DNA of 64,000 nucleotides from Bacteroidota bacterium (GCA_016699635.1 CP064983.1:2294001-2358000); one strand, 5' to 3'. Positions 9,392 through 20,550 are shown, numbered from the stretch's first letter. Numbers and translations are program-made. Notes: generated from the sequence alone by a model not told the origin.

Positions 9392-11229
9392 TCAGTTTAT
9401 TTTGTCACCTCTGAGTAATCTGTAATGCCTTCGTGCTTCAGCAATGAATACGCTTGAAGGATATTTGTCTATAAACTGCTCATAAGTGCTTTTTGCCTTC
9501 TCAGTGTCCTTCAGATTGTTTTCATAAATGCCGCCAATTCTGAACAAAGCATCATCGGCCAATACTCCATCAGCATAATTTTTTACAATGTCGCTATAAA
9601 GCGTAATGGCTTTTTCAAAATCTCCTTTTGTCAAATAAATTCCAGCTTGTTTAAACCATACGTTGGCAGTAATTTTTCTTCCCGGATAAAGCACGAGAAT
9701 GCTGTCTAATGTTTGCAATGCAAGATCATTTTTATGCTGAAATGCAAGTAATTCTGCACGTGAATAAATCTGCAGAGGCTCTGTTATAGAGTCGTCACCA
9801 ATGTTATCAGAAATTAGCAGTGCAAGGTCAAGTGCATCGTTCGAAATCAGTTGCGAAGTAGCTTGTTTCAACACACTTAATTGTGCTTCTGCCCATTCAA
9901 ATTCTCCCAGATAATAAGATAGTCGTGCATTGCGGAATTTAGCTTCGCGACCAATGGCATCGTGTTTAAAATCTTTGTCAACCTGCGAGTAGGTGAGCGA
10001 TGCTTCCCATAAGTCGCTATCTAAAATCATTATGTCGCCCAATTCTAATTTTACCTCTGCAATATAGTTTGGCGATAGTGCAGGCATGGCAATTACCTCT
10101 TCAAGAATTTTACGTCCTTCGGCAACTTTATCAAGATAAAAAGCTTCTAATTGTGCATGTTTAACCATCAGTGGTGCAGTAATTGAATTTTTACCCAACT
10201 CCTGCAGTGCTTCCGTAAATTGTTTTTCTAATGCCAACAGTTCTGTTTGCGTGTAATGACTATCTGTTGTTTTTTCAAAGGCTGCACTAAGCATGGCAAT
10301 TTTTGCTCTGATATAAAGCGGATGATTGCTTCCTTTTGCAACTATGTAATCAAAACATTTTTCTGCAACAGTCCATGCCTGGTTCGAAATACATATTTCG
10401 CCTAAAGAATAAATTCTGTTGCCCGTGTCACCGGTTTTTTTATCCAAAGCTTTGGCTTGAATATAAGCCGATTCAAAATCTTTTTCCTGCATAAAGAGCC
10501 AATACAAAAACTCACTGTAAATGAGTTGTGATGGCTCACGTTGAATTTTGCGAAGTAATGACAGCCGCAACAGATTAGCAAGATTTGAATCACTATCCTG
10601 ACTTAGTTTGTATTGCAATACGGATTGTACATTAGCCTGAAACATGGTGTTTTCAGTCATGATGTCTAAGTATTCATCAATCATTTTCTGTGTTTCGCCT
10701 TTGCGGCCATACAACTCTGCAATATCAAAACCAAAGTTGTTGTCAGGCACTAAACTTCTTCCTTTCAGAAAAGTTTCCAATGCTAAGTCAGGTTTGCCAT
10801 TCATGATAAAACTGTTGGCAACTGCGTAAATGTCACCTACGTCAGGGTGAAGGTTTTTTATGGCTGTTTCAAATTGCTTTTTTGCTTTTTCATTGTCGCC
10901 TTCCAATTCATACAACAAGCCCAAGTCAACATTGTATTTTCCTGCACCTGCACCACGTTTGGCCTGTTTTTTAATAAGCTTTTCTGCTTCTTTATAGTCT
11001 TTAATTTGTTTCAGACATTTCAGATAAGGCTCATAAGTGCCAAAGGGGTCAATGTTGTATTGCTTTTCATAATACACTGCTGCTTTATCAAACTCACCGG
11101 TTGATTCATATTGACGTGCCAGATCAAGATTATTTAATCCCTGTGCTGAAGTAAACAAACTCAGCAACATTACAGGCATTATTAAAAATGCTGATTTTTT
11201 AAAAGCAGAAATAATCTTGTTGTAAACAT
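9392..11229 (-). CDS. secreted tetratricopeptide-repeat protein, start probably frameshifted
   Basis: The protein of about 610 residues is made almost entirely of TPR-like helix pairs (for example ARQYESTGEFDKAAVYYEKQ at the start and FEKAITLYSDIVKNYADGVLADDALF near the end). The in-frame ATG at 11179 gives an incomplete signal. Adding one base to the T-run at 11195-11200 joins it to an ATG at 11229, giving a full signal peptide (MFTTRLFLLLKKSAFLIM..., ending SAQG) that starts two bases after the serS stop. This makes a serS-TPR operon. It is probably a periplasmic or outer-membrane-associated scaffold; the partner is unknown. Confidence 0.75.
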
Positions 11230-11231
11230 GT

Positions 11232-12499
11232 TTAATCTATGCGGTCAAATCCTGTGTAGTGCTGTATGGCTTTGGGTATATGAATGTACTGTCCGTTATA
11301 ATTGTTCTCTAAAAGTGCGGCTACAATTCTTGGCAATGCCAATGCACTTCCGTTTAATGTATGTGTCAATTGTGTTTTACCATCATTGCCTTTAAATCGT
11401 AATTTTAGTCTGTTACTCTGAAAACTTTCAAAATTAGAAACCGAACTCACTTCCAGCCATTTTTCCTGAGCAGCAGAAAACACTTCCAGGTCATAAGTAA
11501 GTGCAGATGCAAAACTCATATCACCACCACAAAGTTTTAAAACGCGATAAGGCAACTCTAATTGTTCTAACAGCGAACAAACATAGTCTTTCATTTCCTC
11601 CAACACTTTGTAACTGTTGTCAGGATGCTCAATGCGCACAATTTCTACTTTATCGAATTGATGTAAGCGGTTTAAACCACGTACATCTTTACCATAAGAG
11701 CCTGCTTCACGCCTGAAACAAGGAGTATAGGCAGTTAGTTTTTGTGGGAAATCACTCTCTTTTAAAATCGTATTTCTGTAGATATTGGTAATGGGCACTT
11801 CTGCTGTGGGTATCAGATAAAACTGATCTTCTGTAACAAAATACATCTGACCTTCTTTGTCGGGCAACTGACCGGTTCCGAATCCTGAATCCTGATTGAC
11901 CAATATAGGGGCTGCACTTCAAGATAGCCTGCAGCAACTGCTTTGTCCAGAAAAAAGTTGATTAATGCACGTTGCAGTCTGGCACCTTTGCCACTATAAA
12001 CCGGAAAGCCTGCACCGGTTAGTTTTACACCTGTTTCAAAATCTATAAGGTCGTATTTTGTGCAAAGTTCCCAATGCGGAATTTTAGCTGTTAACTTCGG
12101 CAATCCCGTCACCGTAAATACAATGTCATTGTCGGCAGCAGATTTTCCGGGAGATACTTTTTCAGAGGGAATATTTGGCAATTTTACCAACTCATCCTGC
12201 AGCAGATGTTCTGTAGTTTCTAATTCTGCCTGAAGTTTTTTAGATGTTTCTTTTAATACAGCATTTTTTTCTTTCAGTTGTTCTGCATCATCTTTTTTTC
12301 CTGCTTTCATGGCAATGCCAATCTCTGATGCCATTTTATTTTGTTGCGCAAGACAGGCATCGTTTTCTTTTTGCAACTGCCGTCTTTTTTCATCCAATTG
12401 TAGAATTAATGCTACAATTTCAGAGGCAGAAAAGTTTTTAATGGCAAGATTTTTGATAATATTATCAGGATTTTCTCTTATTTTTGAAAGTTCTAACAT
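11232..12499 (-). CDS. serS: seryl-tRNA synthetase, one frameshift
   Basis: An N-terminal piece (about 196 residues: MLELSKIRENPDNI, then the long coiled-coil arm rich in Lys/Glu) and a C-terminal class II catalytic piece (from QDSGFGTGQLP, with motif 2 TPCFRREAGSYGKDVRGLNRLHQF and motif 3 LTHTLNGSALALPR) join when one base is added to the G-run at 11908-11911 (plus strand), restoring EVQPPILVNQDSGFGTG. The full length of about 423 residues is normal for SerRS. It charges tRNA-Ser; a tRNA-Ser gene is at 59330. Essential, so the break must be a sequence error. Confidence 0.93.
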
Positions 12500-12516
12500 A
12501 AACAGAATTAAGTCTG

Positions 12517-12551
12517 CAAAAGTAAATTGTAACCATTAACATTAAACCAAA
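12517..12551 (-). promoter_or_regulatory. probable promoter of serS
   Basis: On the minus strand TACTTTTG (12517-12524) matches the TAnnTTTG box, with a TTTG at 12548-12551 on the same strand. The 23-base spacer is longer than the usual 19. The start codon at 12499 is 17 bases after the box, giving a short leader. Confidence 0.45.
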
Positions 12552-12725
12552 ATTATTGCAGCAGTTAGATTGGGAGAAGGAAAAAGTGAGTAATCGGGCT
12601 AAACGTAGTTTGTAGATCTGCTTTGAAGTGCACCTCATGTTGTAGGGTAAATTCTATCAGAATAACTACTTTTATGATAGAAGTTTAAGGTTTTCGTCTT
12701 TCTAATGAAAAATGATGAATAACTG

Positions 12726-12756
12726 TTTGTTAATAATTTGTTGATGAGTATATTTG
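12726..12756 (+). promoter_or_regulatory. Bacteroidetes-type promoter of the giant T9SS gene
   Basis: TTTG at 12726-12729, a spacer of exactly 19 bases, then TATATTTG at 12749-12756 match the -33/-7 consensus TTTG-N19-TAnnTTTG. Predicted start of transcription is near 12762, giving a leader of about 45 bases before the ATG at 12808. Confidence 0.75.
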
Positions 12757-12807
12757 TCTTCTTAAATAATTACATAAAAACCAATCATTCAAATTAATAT
12801 TCAAATC

Positions 12808-15800
12808 ATGCAAAAGTTTTACTCATTTACAGTTTGTTTTGCCCTTGCATTTTTATGCAGTATCAGCAATTCATCAGGTCAGCTTGTCATTAATGAGTCT
12901 TTTAATGGTACAACTTTTCCGCCATTGGGATGGGGAACAGGTTACTCCGGAACAAGTTCCGATTTAGAAAACTATTGCGAGCGTGTTACAGTATCATCCA
13001 ACCCTGTAGGAACACCTCCGGGAACACACAGTGGTGCAGGTATGGCACGCTATCGTTGCGGTTATATGACTCAAGCAGGTGAGAAAGCATATATTTCTTC
13101 GCGTGCATTGGATTTTACCAATATGCCCGTAGGTGGTACTACTGCAACTTTCTGGATGTATAGAGATGCTGTAAATACAGGATTTTTAGATAGTGTTACC
13201 GTTTATTTAAATGACTCCAATTTAATTGTTTATGATACTCCCGGAAATACCAATGGCGCGGCACTTCGATTAGCAATTCAACAGGTTGCACCTTTTGGCT
13301 TTGGAAATACAGTGCCCCGTTGGTGGAATACTAATCCAATTAGTGGTGCTGCAGGATGGTTTCAATATCAGGTAACAATTCCAAATATTCCTGTTGTTAC
13401 CGTAGCCTCACAGCGATTTCTGATTTTTGTTTTTACCAACAGACATACTGCAGCTAGCGGTGGAAATATTTATATTGACGATATCTCTATCAATACCTAC
13501 CCAAAGGCACAGGCGTATGTTTCTACAAAAATGTCTTTTCAGGGTACTGCATCAGTACCTCAAAACTCATTGAATAATTTAATTTATGGTGTTGAAGTGG
13601 TAATTGATGGCGGTGATGATGTAACTGCTAACAACTACTACACAGTTGACTCATTAAACTTTAGCTACATTGGCTCTACCAATGCCTGTGGCGATGCACA
13701 AAATGCTAAATTGTGGTGGACAGGTGGAACAGATGTGTTTAATGGTGTAGCCAATGCTATTCAGGTTGGTGCAACTATCCCTACCTTATGTGCAACAAAC
13801 TATTCTTTTTTTCCGGTAAACACTTTCAGACTCAACAATGGTAAAAACTATTTTTGGGTAACTTATGATATTAAACCCGTTGGAACATCCACACCGGGCA
13901 ATTGTGTTGACGGTGAGTACAATATGATTCGTCTTACTAAAGGTGGCATACCTATGACCGGAACTCCTGTGCCCGGAACTTTGGCAGGTTGCCGGCCAAT
14001 TGACGTGGCCTATTGTGGTGGTGCAACACCATCATACGGTGTAGGTACATCATGGCTTGGTGGTTCCTATACAAACAACGATTATGTAGCACAGGTTATA
14101 CTTAATGGAGAGGTTGGATATCCCGTAATCAATAATGCATTAAACTGTTGTGGTCCTAATATTGCACCTTGGTGGGGTGGTCCGGCACCTTTCAGTGCCC
14201 ACCCGCCCGATTACGGAAAAATTCCCTGCCGTACCGGGAAAAACTACTGTGTTAATGGCAAATGGTATGACTTCCTATACCATTAGTTTAAAAGTAGGAA
14301 CATGGTATAGTTCAAACTATATTGCAGCTTTTATTGACTTTAACCACGATGGTGTATTTACTACAGCAACAGAAAGAATTGCCATGTCACCTAATATGGC
14401 AGCTAATGGTACCTATACAACTACTTTCACAGTGCCAACAACTGCCTATATAGGTACGACAACTTTACGTGTGCGTGAAGTTTATGCAAACTCAAATATA
14501 GATGCTTGTGCTTATGGAACCTACGGTGAAACAGAAGATTATTCTGTTACTATAATTCCTACATGTAACTCATGCTACGGGCTTGGGTTATAATAAATTG
14601 TGGCTTGGTGGTTTTGATAATGATTGGGCTAACCCACTAAACTGGTGTCCTGCAAATCCGCCATTGATAACTGATGATGCACTTATACCAGGTAGCAGCC
14701 CTCACCGTCCTGTAATTAAAGAAGGTACTTTAGCTTATGCTAAAAAGTTAAGAATACAAGGTAATGATACGGTAACAGTTAATGTTTATAAAACAGGCCG
14801 CCTGACAGTTGCCGACTCATTAATTATTAACGACCCTGCAACAGTACTTAGAGTTAACTCGCAATTTACTGATACTGCCCGTATTTCAGTAGGTAATTTG
14901 TTGCCTACTATTCCACCATATTATCCGTTGAATGCAGCAGCTTTAAAACAGCGTTGTCAGTTAGTTTATACTTCCACTGAGTTAAGTTCTTATGGCATGA
15001 TTACCGGTGATGAAATTGATTCCATATTCCTATTGGTGTCAAATTTTACAGCTCCAGCGAACGCATATACAAACTTCAGCATCAGATGGTACTATACCAG
15101 TGGAGGATTTTCTTATGGTGGAACTGCAGGAACCAATGCATTGGCTGCATTTGCAATTGGAACCACACCGAATTTAGTTTATACCAATCCATCGCTAAGT
15201 GTTCCGGCAACAGGTCAGTATAAATTTGGTTTGTTGACACCTATTCCTGTTAACCTTGGATATTCTTTGGTAATAGATATATGTTATGATCACGTCATAG
15301 GTGGTGGGCAGCAAACCTGGTACACTACAACAACTGGTACAAGACGTTATATGCAACTTTATGCAATTGCTCCTATCCCAAATGCATCTTGCGATTTTAC
15401 TCCTACCATTCGTGCAATGGGTACAGCAAATGCTGCCGGAGTCACTACATTTAATCTTGGTGGATTTCTTCAGGGAAGCTTACCTCACCTTTCTGTAGGA
15501 TTAGCTTTATCTAGTACTCCTGCTGGTATTTTCGCACCGGGCACTACAATTACAGGAATTGCAGGTTCAACTATAACCATTTCAACACCAACTATCGGTG
15601 CTATGACTGCTGCAACTCAGATATCTTTTAAGGTTAATGGTGCATTAAGCATAAATTCAGGTGATGGTAACTGTTCTACATCACAACGCCCCAACCTTAC
15701 TTTTAAATACAAACGTAAATACACTACATTTATACTATATGTAGGTGGTCACTGGAACAACTCCGGTACATTTACAGCAGGGCAGAGCGATTTTACTTTT

Positions 15801-17117
15801 AATGGTGCCAACCCACAAAATATTGATGGTACCAATAACACAACTTTCATGGCAATGTCGGTAAGCAAGCCTGCTCTTATAGCGGTTAGATTAAATAGAG
15901 ATGTAGTGGTTACAGATACACTAAATCTAACTCAAGGCAGATTACAACTTAATAGTGTTGCCCCAACTGCAATCCGCTCTTTGAGTTTAATGAGTAATAC
16001 GGGTTCAACTACAGCATTAACTAGAAATACTGGTGTATTAATTGCAGAATCAAATCCACCAAACTATGGCAACTTCCGTTGGAAAATTGGAACACCTGCG
16101 GCTTATCCAACTACATTTACATTCCCGTTTGCTAACGCTGCAGGAACATACATTCCTGTTGACTATAAAGTAAATAATGGCGATGCTGATGTTACCTTAA
16201 CAACTTATACAACAATACCTGCAAATACACCAATACCAACAGGCGTGTCAGATATTTATATGAACACCTGGTTTGCACCGCCATTTACAGATAACAGCCC
16301 CTATATGGTTGACCGTTTCTGGCAGATAAATGATGCAGGTACAGTTAGCAGCCGCGACCTTACATTAAACTGGACACCAACAGAGAATGCATCAGCAGGC
16401 TCGTCTCCTTATCGTGCACAGGTGTATAGTTCAAGTACTAATTGGGGTTATCCTTTTATCATCGGTCAGACAAATCCAACGGCAACATCAGTTTCTATTC
16501 CTGCAGCTACCTTCACAAACACATGGGCAGTTGTAAGAGAATTGCAACCGTTGCCTGTAGAATTACTTTCGTTTGAAGCTAAACCATATAAAGATCAGGA
16601 AGTAGTTTGTAACTGGACAACAGCTACAGAATTAAACAACGATTTCTTTACTGTTGAACGCAGCAGCGATGGCCGTAACTTCGAAAAAGTGGGTACGGTA
16701 AAAGGTGCCGGTAATTCAACGCAACAACACGACTATAAATTTATTGATACTAAACCTTACAGAGGGGTTTCTTTCTACAGACTGAAACAGACAGACTTTA
16801 ACGGTAAGTCTGAGTCGTTTGAGAAAGTAGCTGTAAACTTGAGTTTGCCTGCAACACCAATAAGTGTTTATCCTGTTCCTGCTAACGAATATGTAGTATT
16901 CAGTGTTGACAGAAATCAGAATCTCGAAAATGCAGTATTGTATGTTTATGACTTTACAGGACGTGCATTGATTCAGAAAAAAGTAGCAGAACTTAAAGGT
17001 ACAGGAACCAATATCTTTATCCTACCTGTAAATACTTTAATCAATGGTTTGTATCATTTCGATTTAAAAGTTGAGGGAGCTTCATTAGGAAACGGTAAAT
17101 TTATTGTAGAGAAATAA
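12808..17117 (+). CDS. giant T9SS surface protein with jelly-roll, GEVED and sorting domains, two frameshifts
   Basis: Three frames join into about 1,436 residues. It opens with a signal peptide (MQKFYSFTVCFALAFLCSIS, cut after SSGQ), then a choice-of-anchor/jelly-roll-like region (NESFNGTTFPPLGWG), a module with GKNYFWVTYDI, and a GEVED-type domain ending ACAYGTYGETEDYSV. After this come long Thr/Asn-rich beta modules (WLGGFDNDWANPLNWCP and HWNNSGTFTAGQSDFTFNG) and a C-terminal T9SS sorting domain (ISVYPVPANEYVVFSV). Frame breaks lie near 14213 and 14578; each is repaired by one or two bases. The architecture suggests an adhesin or surface-layer component; I see no enzyme motif. It has its own promoter at 12726-12756. 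Confidence 0.8.
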
Positions 17118-17145
17118 TTTTTTAAAAGACAAAGTGCCCGTAAGT

Positions 17146-17805
17146 ATGATAAGTAAACAAACACTGTCATTCTTACGGGCACTTGCCGTTAATAACAACC
17201 GTGAGTGGTTTGCTGCAAATCATCACAAGTACGAGGGTGCTAAAGAAGATTTTAATAATTACCTCAAACAAACGCTAACGGAATTGGCGAAGTACGATGT
17301 TTTGCTCAAAAGCCTTGAACCCAAAGATTGTGTTTTCAGAATTTATCGCGACATACGTTTTTCGCCCGATAAAACACCTTATAAAACAAATCTGGGTGCA
17401 GCTATCAATGCCGGAGGTAAAAGAGTAGAAACTGCAGGAGCCTATCTGCACATTCAGCTTGGCAACAAGTCGTTTTTTGCCGGTGGACGGTGGATGCCTG
17501 ATAGGGAAACTTTACGAAAAATAAGGCAGGAAATTGACTACAATACCGGAGAGTTTAAAGCTATTTTGAATGATAAAAACTTTAAAAAGTATTTCGGTAC
17601 ATTGGAAGATATAGCGCTTAAAAAAGCACCTAAAGACTATCCAAAAGACCATCCGGAAATAGCATTGCTTAGATACACAAGTTACATTGCCTCCATGCCA
17701 TTGGCAGATTCATTAATCACGTCTGATAAAGGAATAAAAGAAATTGGTAAAGCTTATAAAGCATTGATGCCATTGCTGCATTTCCTGAATCGGGCTTTAG
17801 ATTAG
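17146..17805 (+). CDS. DUF2461 (TIGR02453-family) protein
   Basis: The 219-residue protein starts MISKQTLSFLRALAVNNNREWFAANHHKYE and has the family hallmarks NREWF, FRIYRDIRFSPDKTPYKTN and FAGGRWMPD. The family is widespread but its function is not established. I took the ATG at 17146 rather than the GTG at 17134 because the family begins a few residues before the FLRxLxxNNxREWF motif. Its stop codon overlaps the stop of the convergent MFS gene by two bases. Confidence 0.85.
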   Translation: MISKQTLSFLRALAVNNNREWFAANHHKYEGAKEDFNNYLKQTLTELAKYDVLLKSLEPKDCVFRIYRDIRFSPDKTPYKTNLGAAINAGGKRVETAGAYLHIQLGNKSFFAGGRWMPDRETLRKIRQEIDYNTGEFKAILNDKNFKKYFGTLEDIALKKAPKDYPKDHPEIALLRYTSYIASMPLADSLITSDKGIKEIGKAYKALMPLLHFLNRALD

Positions 17806-19010
17806 TTTGCAGCAACCGTTCTCATTTTTTGAGAAACAATTCTGATTATGTAAGTCATGATGATGAGTAGGCAGGCCATCAATATCCATAACGTATTGTA
17901 ACCGAAGTTGGCTATGGTTTGTGTAGCAAGAATTGGCAAGGCTGTTTGTGCCGAACTCCATGCCATAGAGTATAATGCTGCATATTGTCCGCGACTGGCA
18001 ACAGAACTTTTTAAATTCATATAAGAATTCATGAATGGCATTGCAAGCATTTCTGAAAAGGAAACCAATACAATAATAAAAGTGAATGCTGCAAAACCAC
18101 CAATAAAAGGAAGGCAAAGGTAAGTCGCTGCAAGCAGAAGTCCGCCAATTGATATTGTACGGTAAAGGTTCCATCGTTTTTCTATGCGATAAACCAAAAT
18201 CATTTCTACAACGGCAACTATTAATCCGTTAAACATCATCAGTAAACCAATCTGTCTTTCGCTCAGGTGATGAATGTCTTTATAAAATAAAGGCATGGTT
18301 ATAAAAAACTGAAAGAAACAAAGTGCATAGATAAAAGCAGCTACAATAAAATAAAGATAAATTTTGTCTTTGTAAGGAGAAGCAATTTGCTGTGTTTGGC
18401 TTTTGCCGAGCACATGATGCACCTTTTTATTATGCAGCATAAATAGTGTAAATGTTGCAGCGGCAATACAAAAACATCCATTTGTATAAAATAAATAATC
18501 GTAACTTATAGAAGCTAAAAAACCACCAAGAACAGGCCCTACTGAGAAACCAAGGTTTATAGCTAATCTGTTTATTGAAATGGAGCGTGTGTAGTTTTCC
18601 GGCTTACTATAAAAAGCAATTGCTGTCATGTTGGCCGGACGATATGATTCACTAAAAATACTTAGAAAAAAGAATGAAATACATAAATATAAATAGGAGT
18701 GAATAAAAGGGATGAGCATAAATAAGCAACCACCTGTAAATAAACTAATGAGCATTACAGGACGGTAGCCAATTATGTCTGTCAGTTTACCACCGGTAAA
18801 AGCACCTGTAAAACTTCCTGCACCAAAACATGCCATCACCACACCGGTTTGTTGCACTGTAAGTCCTAGTTTTTCTGTCAGATACACTGAGAGGAAAAAG
18901 ATTACCATAGTACCGCTTCTGTTTATGAGCATCACTGCGGAAAGCAACCACACATCGCGCGAAATGCCTCCATAGGCACCGGAAAAAAGTGATTTAACAC
19001 GTTGCAACAT
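17802..19010 (-). CDS. MFS transporter
   Basis: About 402 residues with twelve hydrophobic segments. The A-motif-like loop between helices 2 and 3 reads GGKLTDIIGYRPVM, as in drug/solute antiporters of the major facilitator superfamily, and the second half carries a central loop rich in Lys and His (HNKKVHHVLGKSQ). The substrate cannot be inferred. I prefer the ATG at 19010 (MLQRVKSLF) over one at 19040, because the box CAATTTTG ends four bases upstream of it. Convergent with and touching the DUF2461 gene. Confidence 0.8.
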   Translation of the reverse strand: MLQRVKSLFSGAYGGISRDVWLLSAVMLINRSGTMVIFFLSVYLTEKLGLTVQQTGVVMACFGAGSFTGAFTGGKLTDIIGYRPVMLISLFTGGCLFMLIPFIHSYLYLCISFFFLSIFSESYRPANMTAIAFYSKPENYTRSISINRLAINLGFSVGPVLGGFLASISYDYLFYTNGCFCIAAATFTLFMLHNKKVHHVLGKSQTQQIASPYKDKIYLYFIVAAFIYALCFFQFFITMPLFYKDIHHLSERQIGLLMMFNGLIVAVVEMILVYRIEKRWNLYRTISIGGLLLAATYLCLPFIGGFAAFTFIIVLVSFSEMLAMPFMNSYMNLKSSVASRGQYAALYSMAWSSAQTALPILATQTIANFGYNTLWILMACLLIIMTYIIRIVSQKMRTVAAN

Positions 19011-19014
19011 GCGG

Positions 19015-19022
19015 CAAAATTG
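19015..19022 (-). promoter_or_regulatory. -7 box (CAATTTTG), 4 nt before the MFS start
   Basis: On the minus strand CAATTTTG is followed by CCGC and the ATG at 19010. It differs from TAnnTTTG in the first base only and shows the same four-base spacing as at ccmB, mqnD and the carbonic anhydrase. Confidence 0.35.
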
Positions 19023-19082
19023 AAAGAAGTTGCCTTGCAAAGCAAGAAGAATAAAAATACTTATACACTGCTTTATTTAATG

Positions 19083-19090
19083 TAATTTTG
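19083..19090 (+). promoter_or_regulatory. -7 box (TAATTTTG) of purE
   Basis: TAATTTTG matches the -7 consensus exactly and lies 26 bases before the purE ATG at 19117. A -33 TTTG is not evident at the usual spacing, so the call rests on the -7 element. Confidence 0.4.
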
Positions 19091-19116
19091 TGGCATTCCA
19101 ATTCAATCGGTTTATT

Positions 19117-19593
19117 ATGAAGGTAGCAATTATTATGGGCAGCAAGTCAGACCTTGAAGTCATGCAGCAGGCAGCACAGGTGCTTGCCGATTTTCAGGTA
19201 GAACATCATATTCAGATTGTTTCGGCACATCGTACACCGGAGTTAATGGTACAATTCTCAAAAGAAGCTTATGACAAAGATTTTCGTGTCATCATAGCAG
19301 GGGCGGGGGGAGCAGCTCATCTTCCGGGTATGGTTGCATCATTAACAGCACTTCCTGTCATTGGTGTTCCAGTAAAGTCGAGCAATAGTATTGATGGATG
19401 GGACTCTATTCTTTCAATATTGCAAATGCCAAACGGAGTTCCTGTGGCTACCGTTGCCCTGAATGCCGCACAGAATGCACGTTTGCTAGCCATTCAGATT
19501 TTAGCGACATCTGATAATGCACTTTATAGAAAACTTGAGTACTATAAGCAGTCGTTAAGAGATAAGGTTATCCGATCCAATGAAGGACTGTGA
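19117..19593 (+). CDS. purE: N5-carboxyaminoimidazole ribonucleotide mutase
   Basis: About 158 residues with the class I PurE signatures: GSKSDLEVM near the N-terminus, SAHRTPELM near residue 40, and AGGAAHLPGMVAS near 65-80. It converts N5-CAIR to CAIR in de novo purine synthesis in the cytoplasm and normally forms an octamer. No purK is adjacent. The ATG at 19117 starts MKVAIIMGSKSD, which fits the family; upstream in-frame residues do not. Intact. Confidence 0.95.
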   Translation: MKVAIIMGSKSDLEVMQQAAQVLADFQVEHHIQIVSAHRTPELMVQFSKEAYDKDFRVIIAGAGGAAHLPGMVASLTALPVIGVPVKSSNSIDGWDSILSILQMPNGVPVATVALNAAQNARLLAIQILATSDNALYRKLEYYKQSLRDKVIRSNEGL

Positions 19594-19945
19594 TTTTTAA
19601 TAAAATTTTGCTGACAGGAGCTTCGATTGCAGCCTCCGGTCATTGAAATACATCTATATAGACCTCCAACTGATTTTTTTATTGGTTATAAGTTTTTAAA
19701 TTGTTGAAATATAACTTTATTAACTAATGCATTATCAATAGATTGAAGATGATGATTGAATAGTTTCAAGGACAATTAAAAATATTTTCAATAACCATTT
19801 GCTAATAAAAAATCCTTTTCTATTTTTGCGTTCCCTTTTTTGAAGGGTAAAGTGTGTTCATTGACATCGTGGATTAATGGCGTAATAACTTCTGAAGCAG
19901 ATTAGTAAATAAGTAATTTGTTTGGGAATCATTGATATTTAAGAG
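19594..19945. other. intergenic region between purE and the tRNA-tuf operon
   Basis: 352 bases without a gene. An imperfect hairpin at 19612-19642 (TGACAGGAG / CTCCGGTCA) lies just after purE but has no T-tract, so it is a weak terminator candidate. The rest is AT-rich and holds the operon promoter at 19798-19828, followed by a leader of about 110 bases. Confidence 0.6.
19798..19828 (+). promoter_or_regulatory. promoter of the tRNA-tuf-rpoBC operon
   Basis: TTTG at 19798-19801, a spacer of exactly 19 bases and TATTTTTG at 19821-19828 give a perfect match to the Bacteroidetes housekeeping promoter. Transcription should start near 19834 and run through the tRNA cluster into tuf. I see no comparably good promoter between here and rpoC. 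Confidence 0.8.
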
Positions 19946-20019
19946 GCCGATGTAGCTCAGTTGGCCAGAGCTACTGATTTGTAATCAGTGGGTCGGGGGT
20001 TCGAATCCCTCCATCGGCT
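19946..20019 (+). tRNA. tRNA-Thr(TGT)
   Basis: Acceptor stem GCCGATG/CATCGGC, D-arm GCTC-GAGC, anticodon loop TTTGTAA (anticodon TGT) and T-arm with GGTTCGAATCC. The 3' CCA is not encoded. First gene of the operon. Confidence 0.95.
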
Positions 20020-20080
20020 CTTTTTTATTTATACATTTTCAGTTTGTCAACAATTGGCTAAGGTAAAACTGAACATTATC

Positions 20081-20166
20081 GGGGAGTTACCAGAGTGGCC
20101 AAATGGGACAGACTGTAAATCTGTTGTCTTATGACTTCGGTGGTTCGAATCCACCACTCCCCACCA
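20081..20166 (+). tRNA. tRNA-Tyr(GTA)
   Basis: Acceptor stem GGGGAGT/ACTCCCC, anticodon loop CTGTAAA (anticodon GTA), a long variable arm as expected for class II tRNA-Tyr, and T-arm GTGGTTCGAATCCAC. The terminal CCA is encoded at 20164-20166, unlike the other tRNAs in the window. Confidence 0.95.
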
Positions 20167-20186
20167 ATGAAGCCGGCAAATAACAA

Positions 20187-20258
20187 GCGGAAGTAGCTCA
20201 TTTGGTAGAGCGATAGCCTTCCAAGCTATAGGTGGCGGGTTCGAGCCCGTCTTCCGCT
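20187..20258 (+). tRNA. tRNA-Gly(TCC)
   Basis: Acceptor stem GCGGAAG/CTTCCGC, anticodon loop CTTCCAA (anticodon TCC), T-arm GCGGGTTCGAGCCCGT. CCA is not encoded. Its 3' tail is partly duplicated just downstream. Confidence 0.95.
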
Positions 20259-20324
20259 CAAAAGGTCTGGGTTCGATCCCGATAGTTATCGGGACCGTCT
20301 TCCGCTCAAAAGGTCTGGGTTCGA
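20247..20324 (+). repeat. duplicated tRNA-Gly tail interrupted by an 18-bp palindrome
   Basis: The 30 bases at 20247-20276 (end of tRNA-Gly plus AAAAGGTCTGGGTTCGA) are repeated exactly at 20295-20324. Between the copies lies TCCCGATAGTTATCGGGA (20277-20294), a near-perfect palindrome with eight-base arms. The copy reads as a T-arm left half (GGGTTCGA), then the palindrome, then the T-arm right half and acceptor strand of tRNA-Gly (CCGTCTTCCGCTC). It lacks the D and anticodon arms, so it is a remnant, not a tRNA gene. Confidence 0.85.
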
Positions 20325-20393
20325 GTTGAAACTTACGAATTGAAGTTATAATGGCTCACCTAATATTGGGAATTATGTACAAGGAATTTAGAA

Positions 20394-20465
<72 letters not shown>

Positions 20466-20510
20466 CAAAGAAGTTTGAGCGTTGATTTGAGTGCCCCAAA
20501 AAATATGGGT

Positions 20511-20550
20511 GTGAGTTCAACCCCGATAGCTATCGGGAGTCAACGGTTCA
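20511..20550 (+). repeat. degenerate tRNA-Thr tail carrying a 16-bp palindrome
   Basis: GTGAGTTCAA (20511-20520) copies the left T-arm of the preceding tRNA-Thr; next, after one C, comes the perfect palindrome CCCGATAGCTATCGGG (20522-20537), then GTCAACGGTTC, close to the tRNA-Thr end CATCAACGGCTC. The arrangement mirrors the tRNA-Gly remnant: the palindrome sits at the same place in the T-loop. Confidence 0.8.

Larger units (their letters stand above)
12500..12807. other. divergent intergenic region between serS and the giant T9SS gene
   Basis: 308 bases without a credible coding sequence. It holds a candidate serS promoter at its left end and a strong promoter for the surface-protein gene at its right end. 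I see no terminator or repeat between them. Confidence 0.6.

Noticed and set aside
20277..20345. Additional tRNA genes in the cluster
   Set aside because: The repeated tails contain only T-arm and acceptor 3' parts, with no D-arm or anticodon arm.
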